A stretch of 64,000 nt of DNA from Mariniblastus sp. (GTDB lineage Bacteria > Planctomycetota > Planctomycetia > Pirellulales > Pirellulaceae). Shown piece by piece: positions 9,590-20,193 of the stretch (within the stretch, counting starts at the first letter, position 1; every line of letters begins with the position of its first letter). The position numbers were made by a program, and so were the translations under genes. The stretch is taken from NCBI GenBank assembly GCA_022447555.1, contig JAKVBF010000013.1:62001-126000 (forward strand), in the 5' to 3' direction. Under the pieces are notes generated by a model. The model saw only the letters and a program-made list of their open reading frames with translations. It did not search any database and was not told the DNA's origin.

Positions 9590-10933
9590 CTACACCTGAA
9601 GCTGGTCAATGATCCCCGTGCTGTCTGCAAACTCTTCGATATCCACACCCATCAATCGAGCCTGAGTCAACCAAAGGTTCGCCAGAGGCGTCCCTTCTGG
9701 CATGTTCACATGAAAACCCGATTTAACTCGACTACCTCCGCCGGCCATGATGATCGGCAGGTCATTATATTGATGTGTCGAGCCATCACCTAACCCCGAG
9801 CCGTACGTAAAGAGTGTGTTGTCAAGCAACGAGGTTCCATCTGACTCCACAATCCGGTCCATCTTGTTGACCAGGTACGCGTATTGCTCCATATGAAATT
9901 GATCAACTTTCAAGAGATCATCAATCATTTGAGTTTGATTATGTGACATCTGATGGTGGCTCCGAGGTTTATCAAACAAGCCCTCGAACTGGTAGGGTGT
10001 GTCCCAGCGTTCCGGCCCCACCATGAACGTGGTGACGTTGGTCAGGCCCGTTTGTAACGCGACCACCATCAGGTCTCCCATCAATCGTATGTACTGACCT
10101 CGAGGTAAATAGGCTTCCGCCGGCTCTTCAAAATCAACCCGAGACAACTCGGTTTTCATCTTTTCCAGTCGATCCATCTGCGTTTCGATCGCACGAATGG
10201 ATTCAAAATACTCTGCGAATTTCTGCTGGTCGCTATAACCTAGTTCTCGTTTTAAAGCGTTCGCATCCTCAAGTACCAAACTGGTGATATCACGATATTG
10301 ATCTATCTCACGTGTCGAAAAGAGGCGTTGATACATCTTTCGAGGCTCGCGAATGGAAGGGGCAAGGTGGCCAGTTCCGTACCACGAAATGTTGTCAAAA
10401 TAAATCGATTCCTTGTTGTCCCGATGACTGTTACAACTAAATTCTAAAGTCGAAAAAGGGGTTGTCGAACCGACTTGGTCGGCAACGATATGATCTAATG
10501 TGCGGTCCAGTGGCCAAGCGGATCCCTGAATGGTATTGGGGCGGGCACTGCTGAGATAACAGGAGGCACACTGAGCATGCACATCCGTACCTTGCTGAAA
10601 GGTTCGGTCCATTCCTGTGATCAAGTTGATCTTGTCTTTCATTCCTTGCAAGGGCTGCATGGTGGGCGTCAATTGATCCAGCTCGGAAACCGCCAAGCGG
10701 GGGTTCTGCTCACCCAGTGACTTCATGACATTACCAAGATTACCCTTGGGAATCACATGATCCGCCTCTCCGGGAAAAAAGCCACGCCGCACCACGCCGA
10801 TCGGAACATAAAAATGCGCCATCCTCTTAGCAACTGGCTTGATAGCAGCGGCTGGCACGACGCTATCTAGCCAAGGCAGGGCCAAAGCAACACCCCCTAT
10901 TCCCCGCAGGAACGTTCGTCTTGTTGTCTTCAT
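9590..10933 (-). CDS. DUF1552 family protein
   Basis: Tat-like RRTFLRGIGGVALALPWLDS; GMDRTFQQGTDVHAQCASCYLSS; FTYGSGLGDGSTHQYNDLPIIMAGG, characteristic of the planctomycete DUF1552 family. Confidence 0.85.
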   Translation of the reverse strand: MKTTRRTFLRGIGGVALALPWLDSVVPAAAIKPVAKRMAHFYVPIGVVRRGFFPGEADHVIPKGNLGNVMKSLGEQNPRLAVSELDQLTPTMQPLQGMKDKINLITGMDRTFQQGTDVHAQCASCYLSSARPNTIQGSAWPLDRTLDHIVADQVGSTTPFSTLEFSCNSHRDNKESIYFDNISWYGTGHLAPSIREPRKMYQRLFSTREIDQYRDITSLVLEDANALKRELGYSDQQKFAEYFESIRAIETQMDRLEKMKTELSRVDFEEPAEAYLPRGQYIRLMGDLMVVALQTGLTNVTTFMVGPERWDTPYQFEGLFDKPRSHHQMSHNQTQMIDDLLKVDQFHMEQYAYLVNKMDRIVESDGTSLLDNTLFTYGSGLGDGSTHQYNDLPIIMAGGGSRVKSGFHVNMPEGTPLANLWLTQARLMGVDIEEFADSTGIIDQLQV

Positions 10934-10938
10934 TGAAA

Positions 10939-13119
10939 TTACCTTTTTGGATGAACGTTTAGCTTGTCAGAATCGGGTGGGACAGTCAGATCCGTTCTCA
11001 AATAAAAGGGCTGACTTAAAATCACCTGCTTGATCAATGTTTGAATCTTATAATCGTCCGCGATGGTCGCTTCCACAATTTGGTCCAACGCAGCCTGCTC
11101 CGCTGGCCCCACGCGACGTGCCAACCCAAACGCCAACAGGTGGCCCGCTAACGCTCGGGCGAATCGGTGTTTCTCTGCTAGAATTGCATCCTTGAATTCG
11201 AAAATGTCATCGAATGGATGGGTTCGAAAAAGACTCCCGGAGCTGTCTACTTCACGGCCGTTTTCGTATTGTTCGCGCCAAACACCAATCGCATCGTAGT
11301 TTTCCAGTGCAAATCCTAGGGGGTCGATCTGTTCATGACACCCTTTACAATCCGCCTGTTTACGATGGGCCGAAAGTCGCTCTCGCAAAGTCAGCTGTTG
11401 TTCCGAAGCTGAAAGTTTCTCGTCCAGAGGAGGAACATCGGCCGGAGGCGGCTTCGGGGGGTCATTGAAAATCACACTGGCCACCCATGCCCCGCGGGTG
11501 ATTGGCTGAGTCCGATCCGTTCCTGAGGTCATTGTCATGACCGCGGCGTTAGTGATCACCCCACCATTACGACGGTCTTTCACAGGAACCCGGCTGTAGG
11601 ATAACACGCCGACGGCGGCACCCGTTTTCCTCCCAATCAAAGGTTGCTTTCCCAAATCTTCATACGCTTGCTGAAGCACCGGGGAACGATAGGTAAAGTC
11701 GGAATCAATTAACTGCGTTATCGAAAGGTTTTCGATCAGGATGGTTTCAAATAGTAAGAGGGGCTCCAACATCATATGCATGCTGTCCCGATATTTCGAA
11801 AAGTAGAAATCCGGGTATTTCTCCGGGTCAGGCAGTGAGGATATAATCCGATCCAGTTGCAACCACTGGGCTGGAAAACTATCGCAAAACCGTTTGATCT
11901 TACGGTCCGATAACATTCGGTCGATTTGGGCCACCACGACCTGAGGGTCGCTTAGCTCACCCGATGCAGCCAAGTCCAGTAATACCTGGTCGGGAATACT
12001 GCCCCACAGAAAAAAAGAAAGGCGGGAAGCCAACTCGAACCCATTCATCGACTCTGTCGGACTGACTGCCGGGGAGATGTCATATAGATAAAGAAATCGA
12101 GGTGACGCGATCGTCGCAGCCGCCACTGATTTCATTGCTTCGGAAAAACCGACGCCAGCCTCCAACCGGCTTGTGACAAACTGGGTGTAACGATTCAGCA
12201 CCTCCGCATTCACGGGCCGCCGAAACGCTCGATAAAGAAATCTTTTCAATCGCTCCCTGACTTCCGCGCTAGCATCCCGCTTGGCAGCCGGCGGGGAAAA
12301 AAACGATTTCCAAATACCCACATTTCTTTTCGTAAAATCGGGGCTCTGAGTGATTGATTGCCCCAGTTTTAAAAACGACTCCATCAACAACGGTGACATG
12401 GAGAGATGGTCACCCTGATTATCAAATCCGTGTTCGGCTCGCAGGTCTTGAGGGAAAGCGGCGACACCAGCCAACCGCCGTTCAATCATTTGGGATTTAC
12501 CAAGCGGGCGATTGCCGACGGCCACCACATCGGCCATCTTCCCCGTCTCCGGTTTAAAGTATTGCTGATGTTCTCGCATGATCCGTTCGGGTAGCGTGAA
12601 CACATTGCATTTCAAGTCAAACAAATCGGTGATGGCGTTATTGTATTGAAAACGATTCATGCGCCGTATCGGCGTACCCAGCCCGTCTGCTCTAGAAGCC
12701 GAAATATTCCTTACGATTGTTTTCAGATCCGCAACCATTCGTCGCCGTAACCGGGGATCCATCGAAGGCTCATCTTCCGGCGGCATTTCATTCCGGTCTA
12801 AAACGTCCACCAGACTGCTAAGCAAATCAACTTGCTCACCCAAGCGATCAGGCAACAGCTCGACAAGATTCACGTCGCCCTCCACCACGTCCATTTGACC
12901 GTGGCACTTGACGCAATGTATTTTCAATGTCGGCTGGATATTTACCTCAAACAGGGACGCAGGAGACCTTTCTTGGGAGTCTTGGGCCAGAATGCTGGAG
13001 AACGCCCCGAGGAGCAGCAAGACAAAAAACGTCGTCGAACTGCAGGTGACACGTTGCCCAACGCCAGACACTGCGATGAATGGGAACGGAAAAGTTTGGA
13101 CGTCCGTCGATAAACTCAT
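10939..13119 (-). CDS. DUF1592/DUF1588/DUF1585-domain cytochrome-like protein
   Basis: KIHCVKCHGQ heme-like motif; RRMNRFQYNNAITDLF; FLYRAFRRPVNAEVLNRY; ADCKGCHEQIDPLGFALENYDAIGVWR; neighbours the DUF1552 gene. Confidence 0.85.
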   Translation of the reverse strand: MSLSTDVQTFPFPFIAVSGVGQRVTCSSTTFFVLLLLGAFSSILAQDSQERSPASLFEVNIQPTLKIHCVKCHGQMDVVEGDVNLVELLPDRLGEQVDLLSSLVDVLDRNEMPPEDEPSMDPRLRRRMVADLKTIVRNISASRADGLGTPIRRMNRFQYNNAITDLFDLKCNVFTLPERIMREHQQYFKPETGKMADVVAVGNRPLGKSQMIERRLAGVAAFPQDLRAEHGFDNQGDHLSMSPLLMESFLKLGQSITQSPDFTKRNVGIWKSFFSPPAAKRDASAEVRERLKRFLYRAFRRPVNAEVLNRYTQFVTSRLEAGVGFSEAMKSVAAATIASPRFLYLYDISPAVSPTESMNGFELASRLSFFLWGSIPDQVLLDLAASGELSDPQVVVAQIDRMLSDRKIKRFCDSFPAQWLQLDRIISSLPDPEKYPDFYFSKYRDSMHMMLEPLLLFETILIENLSITQLIDSDFTYRSPVLQQAYEDLGKQPLIGRKTGAAVGVLSYSRVPVKDRRNGGVITNAAVMTMTSGTDRTQPITRGAWVASVIFNDPPKPPPADVPPLDEKLSASEQQLTLRERLSAHRKQADCKGCHEQIDPLGFALENYDAIGVWREQYENGREVDSSGSLFRTHPFDDIFEFKDAILAEKHRFARALAGHLLAFGLARRVGPAEQAALDQIVEATIADDYKIQTLIKQVILSQPFYLRTDLTVPPDSDKLNVHPKR

Positions 13120-13257
13120 CGAGTTCGCTTCCCTTGACCTAAGTTCCGAGGGCCTTGATATTACACGCTTGGATTAAGCTTTTAGCCTATCTTCATCCCA
13201 GCCGGTTTTCAACATGATTTCAAATCTCAAGCGATTGGCATAGGTCCCGCCAAGGGT

Positions 13258-13416
13258 TTATCTGTTTAAAAGCCGTTCCTCTAAGCCAATCCAATAGTCG
13301 CTCGGGTCGATGCTAACCCAGCGAGATTCTTTCGGTAGATTCAGCAAATTCTTAGCGCCGTGACAAATATATCTAAAACCACAGCGGATGAGCCGTCTGA
13401 AAAGGACCGGATTTTG
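13258..13416 (-). pseudogene. Short remnant of an unknown gene (C-terminal part)
   Basis: Open frame with no start codon: QNPVLFRRLIRCGFRYICHGAKNLLNLPKESRWVSIDPSDYWIGLEERLLNR*. Confidence 0.35.
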
Positions 13417-13523
13417 TCACGGATACAATTAGAATAGACTAACCCATCCCTGATGCCGGGTGGTCTTTTGAATAGACCCTACCTTTCAGACTGCTGACGT
13501 TTGCTCCGACACACATCACAACC

Positions 13524-15095
13524 ATGATCGATATGGAATCATCAATGTCACAGGATTACGTTTTGATCGTCGGAGCGGGACCCGTCGGTCTCACCGCCGC
13601 ACATTGCCTTTCCAAGCATGGTATTCCTGTCCGAATCGTCGATCTGAATGACGGGGCCACCACACTATCCAAAGCCCTTGTGGTTTGGCGTCGCACCCTT
13701 CAAGTTCTCGATTCAAGCATCGATTTTAAACAGTTTCTGGAAAGCGGTCATGAGGCCAAGCGAGCTCGATTTATGTCGTTCAAAGAGACCGTTAAGACGA
13801 TCCCTCTTTCCAACGAACAACATTTACTCCCAGCCGGCGTCTTCATTCCTCAATCAGCAACCGAGCAATTACTGATCAGCGCGTTGGCCAAACAAGGATG
13901 TTCCGTCGAGTGGCAGACAAAACTGACAGGACTCACCACCAACTCCGACGGGGTGAGGTGCCAACTCGAAACGCCTGAGGGTCCTGAAACCGTCCACTGC
14001 CGTTGGTTGATCGATTGCGAAGGCGCTCATTCCGTGGCAAGGCATCAGCTGCAACTCGATTTCCCTGGGGAATCCATGCCGCGCCGCTGGCTACTGGGTG
14101 ACGTCCAGATTGAGGCAAAAACTGATCCCAACGAGACCATGGTTGTGAATAGCTCAGCTGGAATGGTAGCTCTGTTTCCCGTCGGCGAAACACGTTGGCG
14201 AATCATCGCTGATGGAGGACCGGCCTCGATTGAGCAGCCGCGACGTGATCCTTCTGAGCAAGAGTTACAACGGATCCTTGAAGAACGGACGGGCTTAGAC
14301 TGGAAAATAACCCAATCGTTTTGGAGAAGTGAATTCCGAGTCAGTGAACGCCAGGTCGAGAACTATGTCCATGGTCGCGTGGTTTTAGCCGGTGATGCCG
14401 CACACATTCATAGTCCAGCGGGCGGGCAGGGAATGAACACGGGCATTCAGGATGCAACTAACCTTGCTTGGAAAATTGCTTTGATCGAACAGGACGCCGC
14501 AGGTCCGTCCCTGATCGAAACTTACCAACAGGAGAGACATCCAATCGGCGAAGCCGTTCTGAAAACAACCGGCCGAATGTTGAAGGCAGGAATGCTGACC
14601 AATCCGCTTGCTGTTCAACTTAGAAATTTAGCCCTGCATGTGGGAATGTCTCTGAAATTCATCCGCCAGCATCTTACCGATTTTCTTACCGAAGAATCGG
14701 TGAGTCTACGAGGGAGCTCTCTCTGCGGTCCGGGGCTCGCAAATGCTCAAATTCAGCCCGGAGACATGTTTCCCGATTGTGCCATCACCGTTGCCGGTCA
14801 AACAGTTCCTGCCACACAACTTTTAAGGGGGAGTCAGGCTAGTTGCGTGATCTTTGGCACCGTCGATCTAACAGGCCTACCCGAGCGATTCGGCGCTTCC
14901 GGTAAAGGCTTTCCACTTACCGTTATTCAGACGGGCCTGGGAACTGAGGTCACCGATGTAGCCGAACTGATGCATGCCTTTGGTTTAAAGCAACCTGGCC
15001 TGACACTCGTTCGACCCGATGGCGTCGTTGCTGCAGTGGGAACCGATATTGAAGTGATCATCGATTATATGGAGCGACTAGAGTCATTCATCTGA
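13524..15095 (+). CDS. FAD-dependent monooxygenase (PheA/TfdB/UbiH-like)
   Basis: GAGPVGLTAAHCLSKHGIPVRIVD dinucleotide-binding motif; VVLAGDAAHIHSPAGGQGMNTGIQDATNLAWKIAL. Confidence 0.9.
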   Translation: MIDMESSMSQDYVLIVGAGPVGLTAAHCLSKHGIPVRIVDLNDGATTLSKALVVWRRTLQVLDSSIDFKQFLESGHEAKRARFMSFKETVKTIPLSNEQHLLPAGVFIPQSATEQLLISALAKQGCSVEWQTKLTGLTTNSDGVRCQLETPEGPETVHCRWLIDCEGAHSVARHQLQLDFPGESMPRRWLLGDVQIEAKTDPNETMVVNSSAGMVALFPVGETRWRIIADGGPASIEQPRRDPSEQELQRILEERTGLDWKITQSFWRSEFRVSERQVENYVHGRVVLAGDAAHIHSPAGGQGMNTGIQDATNLAWKIALIEQDAAGPSLIETYQQERHPIGEAVLKTTGRMLKAGMLTNPLAVQLRNLALHVGMSLKFIRQHLTDFLTEESVSLRGSSLCGPGLANAQIQPGDMFPDCAITVAGQTVPATQLLRGSQASCVIFGTVDLTGLPERFGASGKGFPLTVIQTGLGTEVTDVAELMHAFGLKQPGLTLVRPDGVVAAVGTDIEVIIDYMERLESFI

Positions 15096-15365
15096 TTCCC
15101 GGCGCGACTTCAAAAATTGATTTGTCAAAACCTTAGCATTTCAATTTTAACCCGCTTACCAATCCCAACAAGAACTTGCAAACTACTTGCAAAATCTATT
15201 CCGAATGGCTAGTGTCAGAACAGCCTAAGCGATCGGCCGATCGAGACAGGTCAGTATTTCAACCGAATGCGTTAGCTCTCGATTTAATTCACCGGCACCC
15301 CTTTATTTTAGCCCAACGGCCCAAGCTGGCTTTACCTATCCCTTTCTCGAGGACTCACGGATTCG

Positions 15366-17117
15366 ATGGTGTCTCACTCGACAAACCAAAAAAGCTTGTA
15401 CTGGATGTGCGGGTATGCATTGGCTGTCGGTGTGATCGCAGGCCTTGGCGCCTGGGGCTTTCGAATGCTCATCGGATTTTTTCATAACCTCCTTTTTTTG
15501 GGTGAGTTGAATTTTTATTACGACGCCAACATTCACACCGTAACACCCAGCCCTTGGGGACCCGGTGTCATCTTGGTACCCGTGATGGGAGCTTTGTTTG
15601 TCACTTGGATGGTAAAGAATTTTGCGCCAGAGGCAAAAGGACATGGCGTGCCCGAAGTCATGGATGCGATCTATTACAACAACGGGGTGATTCGTCCAAT
15701 TGTGGCCGTGGTCAAGTCCGTGGCATCAGCAATTTGCATCGGGAGTGGTGGCTCCGTGGGTCGTGAAGGTCCCATCATTCAAATTGGATCCGCCTTTGGC
15801 TCCACATTGGGCCAGTTGACACACCTACCAGTCAATCAGCGAATCACTCTGATCGCAGCAGGCGCCGGAGCGGGGATTGCGGCCACCTTTAACGCGCCAT
15901 TGGGCGGATTGGTCTTTGCCATTGAGCTGCTCTTGGTATCCATCAATGTGAGGACCCTGCTCCCCGTGGGATTAGCGACGGTCACCTCTAGCTATCTTGG
16001 CCGCTTGATGTTGGGCGCTGACCCGGCCTTCAATTTTCCAAGTATTCAATTCCAAGCATTTCAATTGGCGGATCCAGGCTTCTTGGCGCTGTTTATCCCA
16101 TTCGGATTGGTGATGGGCTTGGTCGCTTACGTTTTTGTGAGAGGTATCTATTGGGCCGAAGATCTTTTCGATGCGATGCCGGGAAATCAATACACTCGCC
16201 ACTTGTCTGGGATGTTCCTCGTTGGCATTATTATCTATTGCGTTTCTCTTTGGTCACCCACTCACTATTACTACATACAAGGCGTGGGTTACGCCACTAT
16301 CATGGACCTTCTGCATGGCGAGGCCTCGCTATTCAAACTGACAGGGATGGACCTTACACTTCTTTTAGTCACATTGTTTGCTCTAAAGCTAGCCGCGACT
16401 TTCCTGACCCTCGGTTCAGGTGGTTCGGGCGGAGTCTTTTCTCCATCACTGTTTCTGGGGGCAATTACTGGCAGTCTATTTTGGCAATTTGCGGAATTTG
16501 TCTCGCCCGACTGGCTGGCAGACGAACTCAAAGATCATCAGGTCGCATTTGTTATCGCCGGCATGGCCGCGGGAGTCGGGGCTTCTACCGGAGCAATCTT
16601 AACCGGGGCCATCATGTTGATCGAGATGACGGCCGATGCCGGAGTCACCCTCCCGATCATGTTGACTTGCGTTGTCGCCAATGTCGTTCGAAAAATGCTT
16701 TCGCCGGGCAGCGTCTATACGCTTAAACTAATCCGTCGCGGCCACGTGGTTCCCGAAGGTCTCCAAGCGGCATTGGCCGATTCTCAAGAAGCAAAAGATG
16801 TAATGAACCGTGATTTCCGGACCCTAAAAGAAACAAAGGGTTGGATAGCCTACGAAGGCGTGACCGTGATTGAAACGACTAGCGGGACGTTCCACGTGGT
16901 CCCTGCCGGTGTCGACACAGAACCCGATGAACTGAGTGATAACTGCTGCTTGATTACACCAGATACCCCGATGATTGATACGTTACGAGCCATGAACGCG
17001 AAAGGTGTCTCGGCTGCAGTCATTCAAGATACCACGGGCAAGCAATCCGTGATTGTCGGCGTGATCACCGATCAAGAAGTCGCGAGTACGATGAGGCAAG
17101 CAGCCGAACTACTCTAA
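15366..17117 (+). CDS. ClC-family chloride channel/transporter with C-terminal CBS-like segment
   Basis: GSGGSVGREGPIIQIGSAFGS, LGSGGSGGVFSPSLFLG; C-terminal TPMIDTLRAMNAKGVSAAVI...VGVITDQEV. Confidence 0.9.
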   Translation: MVSHSTNQKSLYWMCGYALAVGVIAGLGAWGFRMLIGFFHNLLFLGELNFYYDANIHTVTPSPWGPGVILVPVMGALFVTWMVKNFAPEAKGHGVPEVMDAIYYNNGVIRPIVAVVKSVASAICIGSGGSVGREGPIIQIGSAFGSTLGQLTHLPVNQRITLIAAGAGAGIAATFNAPLGGLVFAIELLLVSINVRTLLPVGLATVTSSYLGRLMLGADPAFNFPSIQFQAFQLADPGFLALFIPFGLVMGLVAYVFVRGIYWAEDLFDAMPGNQYTRHLSGMFLVGIIIYCVSLWSPTHYYYIQGVGYATIMDLLHGEASLFKLTGMDLTLLLVTLFALKLAATFLTLGSGGSGGVFSPSLFLGAITGSLFWQFAEFVSPDWLADELKDHQVAFVIAGMAAGVGASTGAILTGAIMLIEMTADAGVTLPIMLTCVVANVVRKMLSPGSVYTLKLIRRGHVVPEGLQAALADSQEAKDVMNRDFRTLKETKGWIAYEGVTVIETTSGTFHVVPAGVDTEPDELSDNCCLITPDTPMIDTLRAMNAKGVSAAVIQDTTGKQSVIVGVITDQEVASTMRQAAELL

Positions 17118-17256
17118 CCTTTGATTGAGTTGGCTGGTGGAATGACTTTTGGCTCTCTAGTTAACTTGATTCAAAAAAGTGATGGGATTGTCATCACGTT
17201 TCCCGACGATGAAACACACCTCTGCAACACTCGGTGCTCTCGCGTTTCACGGTTTT

Positions 17257-18708
17257 TTAGGCTTGATTCACCGGTGGCCCGGCCTCTTCGGCTGAGGCCA
17301 CTTTTCTCTGCGCTTTGGTAATCCGGTTCAATTCAACCGCACCCACCACCGTCCCCACAGCCGCCAAGGCGGAGCAGAATAAGGGAATTCGAGCCGGGGA
17401 AATACCGCTAACCGAAAGCCCGATGAAAATGACCCCGGCCATCGCAGTAAAGCTGAAAGAGAGGGTGTTGGCCGTCCCAAAAAACTGCCCTCGTTCGTCG
17501 GAAGGGGCTAAGTATTGCAGCAGCGATTGCAATGGAACGATGTAAAACCCCGCAAAAAAACCGATCAAAAAAATCAGGCAAGCCAGTACCTCGTAACTAA
17601 GTTGCAAGACGCCCATCGCACCAAAACCGACCGCCATTCCAATCGCCCCGGTCAACGAAAAATAGGGGCGTATGGTTTTGCCAGACAAAAAACCAACCGC
17701 ACAACTACCCATCACAACAGAGACTGCCAAAAGTCCAACCAACGCCGTTATCTGGGTGGGCTGAAGACCTAAAATACCTTGGTATTCCGGGAGTAATAAA
17801 AGTGCGAGAGATCCAACCAAATAGAAACCCGACCAAGAAAATAAAACGACTAATAGCGAATGACTTGCATCACTTAAGGTTTTCAGATGAGGTCCGAAAA
17901 AATCGTAGGACAACTTCAAATCTGGATCTACCGGAAGTGTTCTAGGCATCAAGCATGCCGATATCAGACCGCACACACTCACGACAACCAAAGCTATCCC
18001 AATCGGTAAATGTCGTGGCTTACGCGCAGGATCGGGAATCAACTTCGGAATCTCTCCCGCCATCACTGGCTTCACGATCCCTTCAGCATCGACTTTCCCT
18101 ATCGCCTCAACAATCGCCTGTTCTTGATTCACCGCGGGATTGCTCATCGTTGGGTAATACATCGCGGTGAGTGGGCCGGCTGCCATGGAGCCTAGAATAA
18201 TCGCCAAATTGGTCGTCGCATTGATCAGACCATTCGCTTTGCTTAATTGCTCGCTTCCAACCAAAGTCGGAATAATCCCAAACTTTGCCGGTCCATAGAA
18301 TGAGCTTTGTATCGCAAGTAGAAAAAGAGCGAACAAAGAAATCCAAAAACTCTGTAGATACAATCCCGTCATCGCGATTAAGGCGATTGGGATTTCCGCA
18401 GTCTTCACGAATAAAATGACGGATTGTTTACTATATTTATCGGCAATTTGTCCGGCCCAACCTGACAAAAGCACGAATGGAACCGTGAGGACCAAAAAAA
18501 TATACCCCTGAGTTCCCGGTCCCCAACAGTTGGCCCAAACTCCACCCACAACGACCATCAACGTCAAAAACTGCTTTAAGATATTGTCGTTAGCGGCACC
18601 AAAGAAAGATACGATCAAGAGTGACGAGAAACCCTTACTAAAAAGTCTCTTCGGACGAGAGTGTGTCGAGTCAGTCAAAAAATTCACCAATTTCATATAA
18701 TAAGCCAA
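17257..18708 (-). CDS. MFS transporter, LplT-like
   Basis: SFFGAANDNILKQFL and GWAGQIADKYSKQSVI; 12-TM pattern. Confidence 0.7.
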   Translation of the reverse strand: MAYYMKLVNFLTDSTHSRPKRLFSKGFSSLLIVSFFGAANDNILKQFLTLMVVVGGVWANCWGPGTQGYIFLVLTVPFVLLSGWAGQIADKYSKQSVILFVKTAEIPIALIAMTGLYLQSFWISLFALFLLAIQSSFYGPAKFGIIPTLVGSEQLSKANGLINATTNLAIILGSMAAGPLTAMYYPTMSNPAVNQEQAIVEAIGKVDAEGIVKPVMAGEIPKLIPDPARKPRHLPIGIALVVVSVCGLISACLMPRTLPVDPDLKLSYDFFGPHLKTLSDASHSLLVVLFSWSGFYLVGSLALLLLPEYQGILGLQPTQITALVGLLAVSVVMGSCAVGFLSGKTIRPYFSLTGAIGMAVGFGAMGVLQLSYEVLACLIFLIGFFAGFYIVPLQSLLQYLAPSDERGQFFGTANTLSFSFTAMAGVIFIGLSVSGISPARIPLFCSALAAVGTVVGAVELNRITKAQRKVASAEEAGPPVNQA

Positions 18709-18809
18709 AAGAGTGATCTAACACGACGAGTCCATCATGAACAACCGGAACCTGAAATGAATCATTACTGAACGGGAAAAACTTGATATTAAATATAGAC
18801 CGCGAACAT

Positions 18810-19472
18810 CTAATCATTCTTGGACTTAACCGGTCGATACGGGTACATAAAATCTGCCAGTGCCATAGGGTTTCGACTTTGCACCCATAATCGCCCCTTG
18901 CCATAAAACCTGAGCATCATCCCCTCAGCAAACAGAAAGTTCCGAACGCCACGTCGATAACTTAGTTCATACTCCAACGTTGGCTCCCAGGCGACCACAT
19001 GACCATTGTCAACGATCACATCACCGTCTACATCAATCGCTTCCACATCGCCGTAGCCGGCAAAGAAAGCCTTCCCACGGCCAGTCAAGCGCATGCTCAA
19101 TAAACCAACGTTAAAAAACCCGCTCAGCCCTTGGAATTTAAGATCGGTTGAAACACCTTCCTGACAAGCAATGAAGGCGCCTTTCTGAAGATACAGATCC
19201 CCCGATAAATCATGAGCGATTATCATTCCTGGATCCCCTGGTGCGAGGCCGATCGAACCCCCACCAGAACCCGCTGTATAGGTATTTAAAAAAATCGACT
19301 CACCACCAACCGCCCGCTTGATGCCCGAGAGGATGCCGCCCGTCATATTGGTAGACGCCGTCAAGTTAGACATCCAAGTCATGGCTCCGCCATCGGTGAC
19401 AATCCTCTCATCAGGCTCCAGTTCCATTTCTAAAATCGAATAACTGGGAGCTTCGTCTATAGTATATTTCAT
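18810..19472 (-). CDS. AIM24 family protein (paralog 1)
   Basis: MKYTIDEAPSYSILEMELEPDERIVTDGGAMTWMS...GESIFLNTYTAG...GSIGLAPGDPG; ORF track begins at 19520 but the MKYTIDEAP start is more likely. Confidence 0.8.
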   Translation of the reverse strand: MKYTIDEAPSYSILEMELEPDERIVTDGGAMTWMSNLTASTNMTGGILSGIKRAVGGESIFLNTYTAGSGGGSIGLAPGDPGMIIAHDLSGDLYLQKGAFIACQEGVSTDLKFQGLSGFFNVGLLSMRLTGRGKAFFAGYGDVEAIDVDGDVIVDNGHVVAWEPTLEYELSYRRGVRNFLFAEGMMLRFYGKGRLWVQSRNPMALADFMYPYRPVKSKND

Positions 19473-19479
19473 ACGCTGC

Positions 19480-20193
19480 TTAACTCCGCTCTGGCAGTGT
19501 TGGCCCGACACTCTGCCCAAGACTTGTGGGTGAATGAGACTGGGTATAGACCGTCCCTTTACCTTTGAATTTCATAACAAAGCCTTCGCCCACAAGACCC
19601 GATGTGATGAATCCACTAAAACCGGCGCCGCTAGCATTCCCCACGTCAACGCTGAGGGAATCCTGGTAAGCCACCACGTGACCACTATCGACATAGTATT
19701 CACCATCGATCTCAATTTTATGAATCTTGCCGAAGGCTGAAATCAGGATCGGCCCGCGCCCTTTACAAACGATATAAAACAATCCTTCTCCGCCGGCAAA
19801 CCCCTTCTTGAATCCGGCAAACTCCGTTTCAATCCTGACCTCACCACCACAGCCAATCCAACTGCCGCCAGTACAATACCATCGACACTCCCGATTCGCT
19901 TCGATTTGGGCGCAATCACCCGGCATCGTCGGAGCGAACGACATCTTCGCAGGCTGCCCGTCCTTGGAACTGTAATGGGTTAAAAAAAAGCTGGCTCCAC
20001 CGAGCAATCGTTTGGCCGCACCTAGAATCCCTCCGCCATCAGGACCACGCTGTCGCACGGCGGTTTCCAACTGAGTGTTCGAGCTCATTTTAAATAACGC
20101 ACCCGCCTCAGAGCTAAATGTATCGCCCGGATCAAGGGTGACGTCCACATGGCCGAAAAGACCTGTGTCCCGGATCGAAATATCCATGTTCAA
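19480..20193 (-). CDS. AIM24 family protein (paralog 2)
   Basis: SSEAGALFKMSSNTQLET...GILGAAKRLLGGASFFLTHY...SGHVVAYQDSL. Confidence 0.8.
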   Translation of the reverse strand: MNMDISIRDTGLFGHVDVTLDPGDTFSSEAGALFKMSSNTQLETAVRQRGPDGGGILGAAKRLLGGASFFLTHYSSKDGQPAKMSFAPTMPGDCAQIEANRECRWYCTGGSWIGCGGEVRIETEFAGFKKGFAGGEGLFYIVCKGRGPILISAFGKIHKIEIDGEYYVDSGHVVAYQDSLSVDVGNASGAGFSGFITSGLVGEGFVMKFKGKGTVYTQSHSPTSLGQSVGPTLPERS

